From Larkinella insperata (lineage in GTDB: Bacteria; Bacteroidota; Bacteroidia; Cytophagales; Spirosomataceae): DNA of 64,000 nt. Below the pieces are notes generated by a model that saw only the letters and a list, made by a program, of their open reading frames with translations, ran no database searches and was not told the origin of the DNA. The translations under genes and the position numbers were made by a program. Location: the NCBI RefSeq assembly GCF_026248825.1, contig NZ_CP110973.1, positions 2,747,001-2,811,000 on the forward strand. The letters run 5' to 3'. Position 1 is the stretch's first letter; each line of letters starts with the position of its first letter. Shown here in pieces: positions 50,724-59,256 of this stretch.

Positions 50724-51149
50724 ATGACACCAGATACCGTCTTTCAAATCGCCAACGCGCTCGTTTTGCCGCAGTGGCTGCTCATGATTGTGGCACCCCA
50801 CTGGCGGCCCACCGAATTTCTGACCAAAACCCTGCTGATTCCGGCGGTGCTGGCCCTTTTTTACATCTTTTACCTTTTTTTGGGCGACAGCGAGCTAGAT
50901 TTTCAGTCGTTCAGTACGCTGGCGGGCATCAAAACGTTATTTAGCAAAGACGCGGCTGTGCTGGCGGGCTGGATTCACTACCTGGCCTTCGACCTGACGG
51001 TCGGAAGCTGGATGCTGCGGAACGCCCAGCGCCGACAAGTAGCCCATGCCTGGGTCATACCGTGCCTGATCTTCAGCTTTTTGCTGGGGCCCGTTGGCTT
51101 GCTGCTGTACCTGATTGTCCGGACCGTGAAGCGAAAAAAACTCTATTGA
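50724..51149 (+). CDS. ABA4-like small integral membrane protein
   Basis: The ATG at 50724 (MTPDTVFQIANALVLPQWLL) gives 141 residues with four hydrophobic segments. Family marks are ELDFQSFSTLAGIKTLF, VLAGWIHYLAFDLTVGSWML and CLIFSFLLGPVGLLLYLIV, which match the ABA4-like (DUF4281) family. Plant ABA4 is needed for neoxanthin synthesis; bacterial members have no established role, although a link to carotenoid metabolism is plausible in pigmented Cytophagales. An upstream TTG reading would add a less likely extension. Confidence 0.88.
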   Translation: MTPDTVFQIANALVLPQWLLMIVAPHWRPTEFLTKTLLIPAVLALFYIFYLFLGDSELDFQSFSTLAGIKTLFSKDAAVLAGWIHYLAFDLTVGSWMLRNAQRRQVAHAWVIPCLIFSFLLGPVGLLLYLIVRTVKRKKLY

Positions 51150-51165
51150 GCGTATCTTTGTGTTG

Positions 51166-52020
51166 ATGAAAACGATTTCTATTTTACTCCTGCTTGTTTC
51201 GACCACGGCTTTTTCGCAGTCGCTGCTGTGGAAAGTGTCGGGTAACGGCTTAAAACAACCGTCTTACCTGTTCGGAACGTACCACATTCTGAAAGACAGT
51301 TACCTGAAGCATAACCCCAAGGTGAAAACAGCCTACGAAGGGGCAGAAGGTGTGGTGGTCGAAACCGAAATCGATTCATCGGCCATGCTGACCATGGCGA
51401 TGCGGGGGCTGATGCTCAACACCAGCCTCAACAAACTGCTGTCGGATGCTGACTACCAACTGGTGGCCGACGAGTTTAAGGCGCGCACGGGGTACGACCT
51501 GGCCCTGTTCAACCAGCTAAAACCCATTGTGACGGCCACCATGCTGAGTCTGGCCTACACCCAGAAGCAGTCCGATACCCTCAGCAGTTTTACGGGTTTG
51601 CCGATTGACCTCTATTTCGCCAGCGACGGCCGCAAGCGGCAGAAAACCGTCAACACGCTCGAAACCATGGAGGAGCAGATTAGCTTTCTCTTCGACCACG
51701 ACCCGGTGGAAAAGCAGGCCCAGCAGTTGGTCGAAATGGTAAAAGGCAAGGCTGATATGTACCAAATGAGCAAGCTGATTACCGACCTCTACCTGAAACA
51801 GGATTTGCAGGGCATGTGGAAACTAAACGAAAAACACAGCAGTTCGTTCGGCGACATGACGTACCTGCTTGATGAGCGCAACCGCAACTGGATGAAGCGC
51901 CTGCCGGCTTTGTTGGCCGTCCGGCCCACGTTTGTGGCGGTTGGCGCCCTGCACTTGCCGGGGCCGAACGGGTTGATTGAGCTGCTGAAAAAGGAAGGCT
52001 ACAAAGTGGAGCCGATGTAA
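51166..52020 (+). CDS. TraB/GumN family exported protein
   Basis: I chose the ATG at 51166 (MKTISILLLLVSTTAFSQ) over adjacent upstream GTG/TTG codons. Family motifs are at both ends: SYLFGTYHILKDSYL (GTxH) near residue 36 and VAVGALHLPGPNGLIELLKK at the C-terminus. TraB/GumN proteins resemble the Tiki metalloprotease fold, where the GxxH and His-containing ends form a metal site. The protein is probably periplasmic. TATCTTTG at 51153-51160, an exact -7 match, lies 5 bases before the ATG, which would give a nearly leaderless mRNA if used. Confidence 0.9.
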   Translation: MKTISILLLLVSTTAFSQSLLWKVSGNGLKQPSYLFGTYHILKDSYLKHNPKVKTAYEGAEGVVVETEIDSSAMLTMAMRGLMLNTSLNKLLSDADYQLVADEFKARTGYDLALFNQLKPIVTATMLSLAYTQKQSDTLSSFTGLPIDLYFASDGRKRQKTVNTLETMEEQISFLFDHDPVEKQAQQLVEMVKGKADMYQMSKLITDLYLKQDLQGMWKLNEKHSSSFGDMTYLLDERNRNWMKRLPALLAVRPTFVAVGALHLPGPNGLIELLKKEGYKVEPM

Positions 52021-53217
52021 TTACGCAAACCGCCTTTTCAGAATATCGATCAGCATGTTGACCTCGTCGCTCTTCATATCCCATGAATACTGGGCCGAAT
52101 AGCGGTTCGTGACCAGATCGCGGGCCTGCTCGTAGCTGGTGGCGTGGTCGAGGTCTTCGATGGCTTCGTTGTAGGAAGCCGCGCTGCCGTTGAACAACTG
52201 ATTGATAAACATAAACTTCTGGTTCAGCGAAATGCTTTTGCTGATGCTTTCGATGGGGGCGCGGTAAAAGGTTTCGCCAATGGTAACCGGCCCGGCGGTC
52301 TCTTCGGCCTGGGGAGTGGCTTCCAGCGTAGAAACGTCGGTGGAAGGCGTCGGCATCTGGCTCGGCTGCATCGATGGCGAGGACGGCTCGGCGGCCGGCC
52401 CCGAATCGTCCAGGAACAGTGTCCTTCCGCCCGTTCCCGAACTCGACGGGGCTTCGTTGATCACCGGTTCGAATTCGCTGGTTGGGGTGGCCACCAGCTG
52501 AGCCGATGGAACGGCCGTTTCGATTTCGGTATCAAAAAACGACTTGTTGGGCGTTGAAAGCGTTGGCGGGGGAACGGTTTCGTAGGAAGCCTTGCGGAGC
52601 AGCACGCCCGGATCGAGCAGCACTTTTTCCGAAAACAAGGGAATGTATTTATCCGGTTTCTCCAACTCCCGTCCCCGCTGCATCAGAATCTCATCAAGCC
52701 AGTTTAGTGCCTGATTCACGTAAACGGAGCTTTTGCCCTTCATCCGTTCTTCAATGGCCGCCGGAACAAACTTATTAATCTGGGTGTAGCGGGTCAGTTG
52801 GTGGGCGGTTTCAGCCGAGAGCGAGAAGTCCGATTGATTCCGCAGCATATCGTCAAAATAATAACGCGGATCATACAACAGGACCAGCGTTCGGCGGGTG
52901 GCTTCGGCCAGCAGCGGCTCGAGGTGTTCCCGGCGCACCGAAATATGCTGCGAGACGGTATTCATGAACACCTGCATCGCCTGCCGGACATCCGGGTGCT
53001 CAAAGTCAAAATAAGGACTGCGGAACCGCTCGGCATCACTCCGCCATTTCTCCGATAAGGCGCTGATTACAAACAAATTTACTTGGCTGACGGCACTCAG
53101 TTTCAATAATTCCTGCCCGCTGATGACGGTGTGGTGGGCAAAAAATTCTCCCGCCACTTTTCGGGCATACGATTTGCAATATTCACTAAGGGAAGAGGCA
53201 TTGAACTTGTTCGACAT
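52021..53217 (-). CDS. Unknown cytoplasmic protein with disordered linker
   Basis: The ATG at 53217 (MSNKFNASSLSEYCKSYARK) gives 398 residues with no signal or membrane segment; the longer frame has an atypical N-terminus. An N-terminal helical domain (about 1-195) is followed by a Pro/Ser/Thr-rich linker (about 215-320). A C-terminal helical domain comes last (SISLNQKFMFINQLFNGSAA, then EQARDLVTNRYSAQYSWDMK and MLIDILKRRF), a pattern I recall from uncharacterised Bacteroidota proteins. Its stop abuts the stop of the TraB-like gene (52020/52021). It is divergent from tdk with a palindrome in the spacer. Function unknown. Confidence 0.8.
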   Translation of the reverse strand: MSNKFNASSLSEYCKSYARKVAGEFFAHHTVISGQELLKLSAVSQVNLFVISALSEKWRSDAERFRSPYFDFEHPDVRQAMQVFMNTVSQHISVRREHLEPLLAEATRRTLVLLYDPRYYFDDMLRNQSDFSLSAETAHQLTRYTQINKFVPAAIEERMKGKSSVYVNQALNWLDEILMQRGRELEKPDKYIPLFSEKVLLDPGVLLRKASYETVPPPTLSTPNKSFFDTEIETAVPSAQLVATPTSEFEPVINEAPSSSGTGGRTLFLDDSGPAAEPSSPSMQPSQMPTPSTDVSTLEATPQAEETAGPVTIGETFYRAPIESISKSISLNQKFMFINQLFNGSAASYNEAIEDLDHATSYEQARDLVTNRYSAQYSWDMKSDEVNMLIDILKRRFA

Positions 53218-53223
53218 ATCAAA

Positions 53224-53246
53224 ATATCTTTGCTTTGTAAAGATAT
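53224..53246. promoter_or_regulatory. Palindrome carrying near-consensus -7 elements on both strands
   Basis: ATATCTTT (53224-53231) is a perfect 8-base inverted repeat with AAAGATAT (53239-53246). On the plus strand it contains TATCTTTG, an exact -7 match facing tdk 160 bases away. On the minus strand it contains TATCTTTA, 7 of 8, 21 bases from the start of the unknown gene. Confidence 0.4.
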
Positions 53247-53392
53247 GGTTTTCGCCAAGAAAATTCCGACCCACCCTGATTGAAATTATCGCCAGAGCCG
53301 TTTTTGCCACCACGGAAAAAGGCCAGCGGATGGAAAGACCGAAGAAGTAAGCCCTGTGGCGAATCAATTACTCTATTCAACGCGACGAACGT

Positions 53393-54043
53393 ATGTTTAT
53401 TGAACCAAACCGCCGACGTGAACCGCCCCACCTCCGCACGGGTTGGATTGAAGTGATTTGCGGTTCCATGTTTTCCGGCAAAACCGAAGAGCTGATCCGC
53501 CGAATCAACCGGGCCGTCATTGCCCGCGTTCAGGTTATTATCTTCAAACCGTTGATTGATACGCGGTATCACGAAGAAAACATCGTTTCGCACAACGCCA
53601 ATGCCCTTCATTCCCGGCCCGTGCAATCGACGCGGGAAATTCTCGAACTGGCCGGCGACAGCGAGGTGGTGGGCATCGACGAAGCACAGTTTTTCGACGA
53701 CAAGGAACTAGTTGAAGTGTGTAATCAACTCGCCAACGGGGGCAAACGGGTCATTCTGGCGGGGCTTGACATGGATTTTGAAGGCAAACCCTTCGGTTGT
53801 ATGCCGCAGTTGATGGCCATCGCCGAATACGTAACCAAAGTGCACGCTATCTGCGTCGTTTGCGGAGACATTGCCAATTACTCCTACCGTCTGGCCCTTT
53901 CCAAAGAAAAGGTGTTGCTGGGCGAAACGGAAAGCTACGAAGCCCGCTGCCGCCGTTGCTACAACTTGGGCAGCCAGGTCGTGAGCAAGGAGTGGGTGTA
54001 TGAGAATAGTGATGAAGTAAGAGCCAGGAGAGAAGAATTATGA
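53393..54043 (+). CDS. tdk: Thymidine kinase
   Basis: The 216-residue type II thymidine kinase phosphorylates thymidine to dTMP in pyrimidine salvage. Walker A is GSMFSGKTEE (about 24-33). The Walker B region is VVGIDEAQFFDD. GLDMDFEGKPFGCMPQLMAI is present, and the zinc-lasso cysteines are in CVVCGD and CRRCYN. The last codons overlap the next start (ATGA at 54040), coupling it to porZ. Uridine kinase lies two genes on, so salvage genes flank porZ. Confidence 0.97.
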   Translation: MFIEPNRRREPPHLRTGWIEVICGSMFSGKTEELIRRINRAVIARVQVIIFKPLIDTRYHEENIVSHNANALHSRPVQSTREILELAGDSEVVGIDEAQFFDDKELVEVCNQLANGGKRVILAGLDMDFEGKPFGCMPQLMAIAEYVTKVHAICVVCGDIANYSYRLALSKEKVLLGETESYEARCRRCYNLGSQVVSKEWVYENSDEVRARREEL

Positions 54044-56295
54044 GGTGGAACGTCCGGTGGCAAAAGCGAGCGCGTCGGGCGGTTTCCTGCCGACCTTTTT
54101 CCTGGTTTTTCCTGATTATCCTTCATTCGCCATTCTTCGTTCCTGACTCCTCCGCGCAGCCCGGCATCTGGCGGACGCATCCGAGTTTTCTTTCCGCCCA
54201 AACCGTTGCCGCCGTTCAGGACAAGATCTACTGCGCATCGGAAAACGGTTTTTTTTATTACGATGCGGGCGCCAGCGAAGCCACGCGGTTGAGCCGTGAC
54301 GACGGTTTTAGTGAGCTTGGCGTAAGTTATCTGGCGTACCTAACCGACCAGAAACGATTGCTGATTGCCTATCGCAGCGGTACCATTGACCTGCTTTCCG
54401 TTACCGCTACCGGCGAACCTGCCGGAACGAGTACGATCACCCTTATACGCGATGCCGCGCAGATTTCGGGCAGCAAGCGCATCAATCACCTGGGCCGAGT
54501 TGGCAATGACGCCTACCTGTCCTGCGATTTCGGCATTGTGGTGCTGGATGTGGCTCGGGTCGAAATCCGGGATACCTACCGCAACATTGGGCCCGAGGGG
54601 GCGTCGGCGGTGGTGTATGCCACGGCGTTTGCCAACGATTCCATCTATGCCGCCACCTCGCGCGGGCTGCTGGCTGCCCGTTTTGATCCTGCGGTGAATC
54701 TGGCTTTTTTTGGTAACTGGAAAACCGTTGCCTTACCGGCGGGCTCATCCGTTCGTTCGGTCGTGGGAGTCAGTAGTCGGTTGTTTGTGGCCGTGCCGGG
54801 CGAGGGCGTTGCTGAGCGCCGGGGTGGTCGCTGGACGGTGGTGAAAGCCGTGCCCGCCATCACGGGGTTGGTGCAAACGGCTACCGAGTGGGTAGCCACG
54901 GCCCCCGGACTGCTTCAGCGCGAATCCGGCGGTTTGGTAAACAATGCACTGGTGGGCGCACCCCGGGCACTGGTTGAAGCGGCCGGGAGTTTCTGGGTGG
55001 CCGATTCGCTGTCCGGCCTGCTGCGAATTTCCGGAACGGCGGCTGAAGCCGTCAGTCCGGACGGACCCGCTTCCGATGCGTTTCAGCAGTTGGTGGCGGC
55101 CGGTCAGCCTGCGCAGGTTTTGGCCCTGCCGGGCGGCTTTTCGGAAGACCTGAAGCCGTTGCGTCGTCGGCGCGGTTTCGACCAGTTCCGCGAAAACCGC
55201 TGGCAAAACTTCCTGACCAACTCGCTGCCCACCGATTTTGTGACGGCCGTTTTCAATCCCACCGACGGGCGGACGTATCTGGGTAGTTTCGGGGGCGGCT
55301 TGTGGCAACACCAATATCAGAATCCGCCGGAAGCCGTTAACCGGGTGCTGGCCACCATCAGCAGTCTGACGGTTGATCCGAACGGTGAAGTCTGGCTGGC
55401 AACGCCAACCCTGAATGTCGGGCAAACATCAATTCACGTTCGGCGAAAAAGTGGTTCGTTTGAGTCGTTTGCCCCAAACCGGGGCGATATTCAGCAGCTT
55501 CTGCTTGACGATAACGGCTTTTTGTGGACGCGGTTGAGCGCGTCCAACGGGGGCGGAATGCAGGTGTTCGACCCAGCCACAAACCGCAGCCGGCTCTTGT
55601 ACGACCAGACGGGGGAAGGTGATTTGCCGGATCGGAACGTGCGTTCGCTGGTGAAAGACCGTGACGGTTTGATCTGGATCGGAACCGACAACGGAATTGC
55701 GGTTTTCGACAATCCTTCGGCAGTGTTTACCGGAGCCGTCAACGCTTACCGGCCCGTTTTTGAGCGTCGCCGGTTGCTGAGTGGCGAATCCGTCAGGGCG
55801 CTGGCGGTCGACGGCGGCAACCGCAAATGGATCGGGACGGCCAACGGGTTATACCTTTTTAACGAGGATGGCACGGCGTTAGTCGAGCATTTTACCAGTC
55901 AGAACAGCCCCCTGCCGTCGAATCAGATCAACGCGCTGGCCATTGAACCCGCCGGGGGCGAAGTCTTTGTTGCGACGCCCAACGGCCTGGTTTCGTACGG
56001 CGGCACCTCCAGCGAACCGACTCCGGTTTTTTCGGGTATTTCGGTTTTTCCGAATCCCGTCCGGCCCGATTTCGCCGGTTTGGTGAGCATTCGGGGACTG
56101 GTGGAAAACACGGTTGTTAAAGTGATGGATGCGGGCGGCCAACTCGTTTACGAAACCCGTTCGCAGGGCGGCACGGCTACCTGGGACCTGCGCGACTACC
56201 GCGGGCGGACCGCCGAAACGGGAATCTACTTTGTATTTGCCGTTACGCCGGACGGGCGGGAAGGGGTGGCGGGTAAATTGGCCGTCGTGCGGTAA
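54040..56295 (+). CDS. porZ: PorZ-like T9SS attachment-complex protein
   Basis: The 751-residue protein has an unusually basic N-terminus before its signal peptide (FSWFFLIILHSPFFVPDSSAQ). Two beta-propellers follow (about 45-345 and 365-660), opening with QPGIWRTHPSFLSAQTVAAV, KIYCASENGFFYYDAG and LSRDDGFSELGVSYLAYLTD, the PorZ pattern. The second propeller has Reg_prop blades (DGLIWIGTDNGIAVFD, NRKWIGTANGLYLF). The last 80 residues (FPNPVRPDFAGLVSIRG, GIYFV) are a T9SS type A C-terminal domain. PorZ delivers anionic LPS to the PorU sortase at the cell surface. ATGA overlap with tdk couples translation. Confidence 0.88.
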   Translation: MRWNVRWQKRARRAVSCRPFSWFFLIILHSPFFVPDSSAQPGIWRTHPSFLSAQTVAAVQDKIYCASENGFFYYDAGASEATRLSRDDGFSELGVSYLAYLTDQKRLLIAYRSGTIDLLSVTATGEPAGTSTITLIRDAAQISGSKRINHLGRVGNDAYLSCDFGIVVLDVARVEIRDTYRNIGPEGASAVVYATAFANDSIYAATSRGLLAARFDPAVNLAFFGNWKTVALPAGSSVRSVVGVSSRLFVAVPGEGVAERRGGRWTVVKAVPAITGLVQTATEWVATAPGLLQRESGGLVNNALVGAPRALVEAAGSFWVADSLSGLLRISGTAAEAVSPDGPASDAFQQLVAAGQPAQVLALPGGFSEDLKPLRRRRGFDQFRENRWQNFLTNSLPTDFVTAVFNPTDGRTYLGSFGGGLWQHQYQNPPEAVNRVLATISSLTVDPNGEVWLATPTLNVGQTSIHVRRKSGSFESFAPNRGDIQQLLLDDNGFLWTRLSASNGGGMQVFDPATNRSRLLYDQTGEGDLPDRNVRSLVKDRDGLIWIGTDNGIAVFDNPSAVFTGAVNAYRPVFERRRLLSGESVRALAVDGGNRKWIGTANGLYLFNEDGTALVEHFTSQNSPLPSNQINALAIEPAGGEVFVATPNGLVSYGGTSSEPTPVFSGISVFPNPVRPDFAGLVSIRGLVENTVVKVMDAGGQLVYETRSQGGTATWDLRDYRGRTAETGIYFVFAVTPDGREGVAGKLAVVR

Positions 56296-56311
56296 TTCTC
56301 TCCCAACGTTT

Positions 56312-56319
56312 TAATTTTG
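56312..56319 (+). promoter_or_regulatory. Candidate -7 element directly before udk
   Basis: TAATTTTG is an exact TAnnTTTG match ending 4 bases before the udk ATG. If used, it would give an almost leaderless transcript; otherwise udk is read through from tdk-porZ. Confidence 0.35.
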
Positions 56320-56323
56320 TAGA

Positions 56324-56959
56324 ATGACCAATAAACCATTCATTGTCGGAATTACGGGCGGGAGCGCTTCCGGCAAAACTTCATTTTTAAAAGGATTGCT
56401 CAGTGCTTTTTCAGAAGAAGAAATTTGCCTGATTTCGCAGGATAATTACTATAAAACGCTGGACCAGATTCCGCGTGACGAGATCGGCGTCCCGAATTTT
56501 GATTTGCCGGAAACCATTGATCATCATCAGTTTGCCGAGCACATCCGGCAGCTGCACGAGGGCAGGGTTGTTGAGACTAACGAGTACACGTTTAACAACC
56601 CCAATGCGACTCCCAAAAAACTGGTTCTTCGACCAACGCCGATTATCGTTGTGGAGGGAATCTTTGTATTTCATTTTGAAGATGTGGCCCAGCAGCTTGA
56701 CTTGAAGGTATTTATCAATGCCACCAACAGGATCAAATTCGAACGGCGGATGAGCCGCGATCAGGCCGAACGCGCTCTGACGCCCGAGATGATCAAGCAC
56801 CAGTGGGAGTACCACGTGCGCCCGACGTACCGGGAGTTTATCAAACCCCACAAAGCCAAAGCCGACATTGTAATCCCAAACAACCACCACTACCAGAAAG
56901 GTCTGGACGTAGTGATTGGGTATTTGAAAGGGAAAGTCGCTAATTTGTCCCGCAATTAA
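56324..56959 (+). CDS. udk: Uridine kinase
   Basis: The 211-residue kinase converts uridine or cytidine to UMP or CMP. Walker A is GITGGSASGKTSF (about 9-21). LISQDNYYKTLDQIPRDEIG is the uridine-binding loop, followed by FDLPETIDHHQF and IIVVEGIFVF (Walker B). RRMSRDQAER is the lid, and the C-terminal ADIVIPNNHHYQKGLDVV is standard. With tdk and porZ it forms a probable three-gene transcript, 28 bases after porZ. Confidence 0.96.
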   Translation: MTNKPFIVGITGGSASGKTSFLKGLLSAFSEEEICLISQDNYYKTLDQIPRDEIGVPNFDLPETIDHHQFAEHIRQLHEGRVVETNEYTFNNPNATPKKLVLRPTPIIVVEGIFVFHFEDVAQQLDLKVFINATNRIKFERRMSRDQAERALTPEMIKHQWEYHVRPTYREFIKPHKAKADIVIPNNHHYQKGLDVVIGYLKGKVANLSRN

Positions 56960-57003
56960 CCAAAACCGTAGCCGCTCCGGCTGCTATCATTTCCTGAACC
57001 CGT

Positions 57004-57933
57004 ATGAATTTTACACCCGCGCTGCTCTCAGCCGCTTTGTTGCTGGCAACTTCCGCTATGGCTCAAAAACCGGAAACCCTCGACCTCTGGCCCCCCAATC
57101 AAGTCCTGAATGCCGTCCCCAACGACGCGGTTCAGGAAAAAGCGGAAACGGGCAAGGACGGTATTCTTCGCATCAGTGACGTAAAAGTGCCGACGATAAC
57201 GGCTTTCCTGCCCCCCAAAAACAAGGCGACCGGGGCCGGGATCATGATCTGCCCCGGCGGAGGTTACGCGCTGCTGGCCTACGGACACGAAGGCGAAGAG
57301 ATGGCGAAATGGTTCAACGAGCGCGGCATTGCGGCTTTCGTGCTGAAAAACCGCCTGCCCGACGACCGGACCCAGACCAACAAGCACGAAGTACCGCTGG
57401 CCGACGCCATGCAGGGCATGAAACTGATTCGGCAGCATGCCGCCAAATGGAATATCGACCCGAACCGGCTGGGTGTGATCGGCTTTTCGGCGGGGGGGCA
57501 CCTGGCGGCTACCCTGTCGACGCACTACCACCGGGGGGCGGAGGCCAGCGAGGAAGCCAAACCCAACTTTGCGATTCTGATGTATCCGGTGGTAACGTTC
57601 GGTGAAAAAGCGCACGCGGGGTCGCGGGAGCGGTTACTGGGCAAAAACGCCAGTCCGGAACAGGTGGCTTACTATTCCAACGAGTTGCAGGTAGATGGCA
57701 AAACGCCACCAACGTTTCTGGTTCATGCCGAAGATGATAAAGCCGTGCCGGTGGAAAACAGCATCGACTATTACCTGGCCCTAAAGAAGTTTAACATCCC
57801 CGCCGAAATGCACCTGTACCCAACGGGCGGCCACGGCTACGCGCTCCGCACCAAGGGTAAAGGCTCCATCGAGGGCTGGCCGACAGCCTGCGAAAACTGG
57901 CTGAAGTCGATGGGGTTATTGGAGAAAAAATAA
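57004..57933 (+). CDS. Exported alpha/beta hydrolase, acetylxylan esterase-like
   Basis: The 309-residue protein has a signal peptide ending in SAMAQ. ICPGGGYALLAYGHEGEEMA is the oxyanion region. The nucleophile Ser162 is in GFSAGGHLAATL, an Asp lies in VHAEDDKAVPVE, and the His is in YPTGGHGYAL. This pattern (DLWPP near the start, GGGY, GHEGE) is seen in Bacteroidota BD-FAE/acetylxylan-type esterases that deacylate plant polysaccharides. It follows udk by 44 bases but has a different role. A strong hairpin follows. Confidence 0.9.
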   Translation: MNFTPALLSAALLLATSAMAQKPETLDLWPPNQVLNAVPNDAVQEKAETGKDGILRISDVKVPTITAFLPPKNKATGAGIMICPGGGYALLAYGHEGEEMAKWFNERGIAAFVLKNRLPDDRTQTNKHEVPLADAMQGMKLIRQHAAKWNIDPNRLGVIGFSAGGHLAATLSTHYHRGAEASEEAKPNFAILMYPVVTFGEKAHAGSRERLLGKNASPEQVAYYSNELQVDGKTPPTFLVHAEDDKAVPVENSIDYYLALKKFNIPAEMHLYPTGGHGYALRTKGKGSIEGWPTACENWLKSMGLLEKK

Positions 57934-57938
57934 GAAGC

Positions 57939-58023
57939 TGTATCGCGGAGTTTAGCGGAGTAAAAAAGAGCTAAGCGGAGTCTCTGCTCAACTCTATAAA
58001 GCGCCGTTAAACTCCGCGATACA
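57939..58023. terminator. Long inverted repeat between convergent genes with internal GCGGAGT repeats
   Basis: TGTATCGCGGAGTTTA (57939-57954) and TAAACTCCGCGATACA (58008-58023) form a perfect 16-bp stem. Between the arms GCGGAGT occurs again twice in direct orientation (near 57955 and 57975). The position between convergent stops fits a bidirectional terminator. The repeat structure resembles dispersed intergenic repeats. Confidence 0.65.
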
Positions 58024-58028
58024 ATTCT

Positions 58029-59183
58029 TTAAACCCGCAAGAAAACCTTCTTTATATACATAAAATACAGAAACGCCCACTTCACGGCCAGGAACGCCAG
58101 GACGCTCCCCACCGCCCGGACGGGTTCGGAGAAGAAACTCAAAATACCTTCAAAGAAGAATTTGGCGGCATATTCGAAGTCGATGAACTCCCCGGCGATG
58201 TAGATCAGGATGGAATTCATGCCGATGACAGTAAAGAAAAAAGCCCAGCCGCCCACTTTCTTCACATCAATAATCCAGTAAAAGAGTGCCAGCATCAGCA
58301 CGCTCCAGCCCCCGGCCACGAGCACAAACGAGCTGGTCCACAGATTTTTGTTAACCGGAAAGATCAAGCCCCAGCTATACCCCAGAATCAGGCAGGCCAC
58401 ACCACCCAGCCCAAGCCACAGCGTTTTTTGATGAGGCTGGGCAACGGGTCCCTGGCTGCGGAGCAACTGACCGGAAAAGATACCGAGCAAAGCCGTGCCG
58501 ATGGCGGGAATGGTGGAAAACAGCCCTTCCGGATCGTGAACTTTCAGGTACAACCGGCCCGGCAGAATCGACCGGTCAACGTAACCCGCCAGACTGCAAT
58601 CCAGCGTTAACACGCCCGCTCCGCATCCCGGCACCGGAATCAGCTTCATCATGGCCCAGTACCCCAGCAGCAAACCGCCAAACCAGATGTACTGCGCTTT
58701 GGGGTTTGGAAAATAGAGGTAGATCAATTGGGCAAACATTCCGGCCAGACCAATCCGGCCGAGTACGCTGCCAAACCGCATGTCGCTGATGGGTTTGGTA
58801 AACAGTCCGTTGTTGTAAATAATACCAAGCAAAACCAGAAGCAGACCGCGCGTGATGACTTTACGGGCCAGCTCGCTTTTCGAGACGCCCCGCTCCAGCC
58901 GACTGCCGACCGCAAACGGTGTTGAGACGCCCGCCATGAAGAGGAAAAGCGGAAAAATGCAGTCGTACGCCCGAAAGCCGTCCCATTCGACGTGGGTAAA
59001 CTGTTCGGCCAGGACAGCCGCCCATGCCCAGCCGGTTGTTTTGGCCAGCACATGGAAAATCTCTTCTCCCCCAGCAATCCAGAACATATCAAAACCCCGC
59101 AGGGCATCCAGAGACATCAGGCGTCGGACGGGCGCCGGTTGGGCAACGGCTGGTTCGGTGGTGGCCGTAGAAGTTGATTGCAT
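58029..59183 (-). CDS. DUF5009/HGSNAT-like membrane acyltransferase
   Basis: The 384-residue protein has about ten membrane segments. The start RRLMSLDALRGFDMFWIAGG and the loop FTHVEWDGFRAYDCIFPLFL match the DUF5009/heparan-alpha-glucosaminide N-acetyltransferase-like family. In human HGSNAT a histidine in this loop carries the acetyl group; the His of FTHVEW is the candidate. It may acetylate envelope or dietary sugars. It is downstream of a prohibitin gene on the same strand (73 bases). Confidence 0.88.
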   Translation of the reverse strand: MQSTSTATTEPAVAQPAPVRRLMSLDALRGFDMFWIAGGEEIFHVLAKTTGWAWAAVLAEQFTHVEWDGFRAYDCIFPLFLFMAGVSTPFAVGSRLERGVSKSELARKVITRGLLLVLLGIIYNNGLFTKPISDMRFGSVLGRIGLAGMFAQLIYLYFPNPKAQYIWFGGLLLGYWAMMKLIPVPGCGAGVLTLDCSLAGYVDRSILPGRLYLKVHDPEGLFSTIPAIGTALLGIFSGQLLRSQGPVAQPHQKTLWLGLGGVACLILGYSWGLIFPVNKNLWTSSFVLVAGGWSVLMLALFYWIIDVKKVGGWAFFFTVIGMNSILIYIAGEFIDFEYAAKFFFEGILSFFSEPVRAVGSVLAFLAVKWAFLYFMYIKKVFLRV

Positions 59184-59256
59184 ATCGGTTGGTTGTATAA
59201 AATTATTGGTAATACTGCGCTAAACCGCGAATGGGCTATCAAAACCGCATGGGCCT

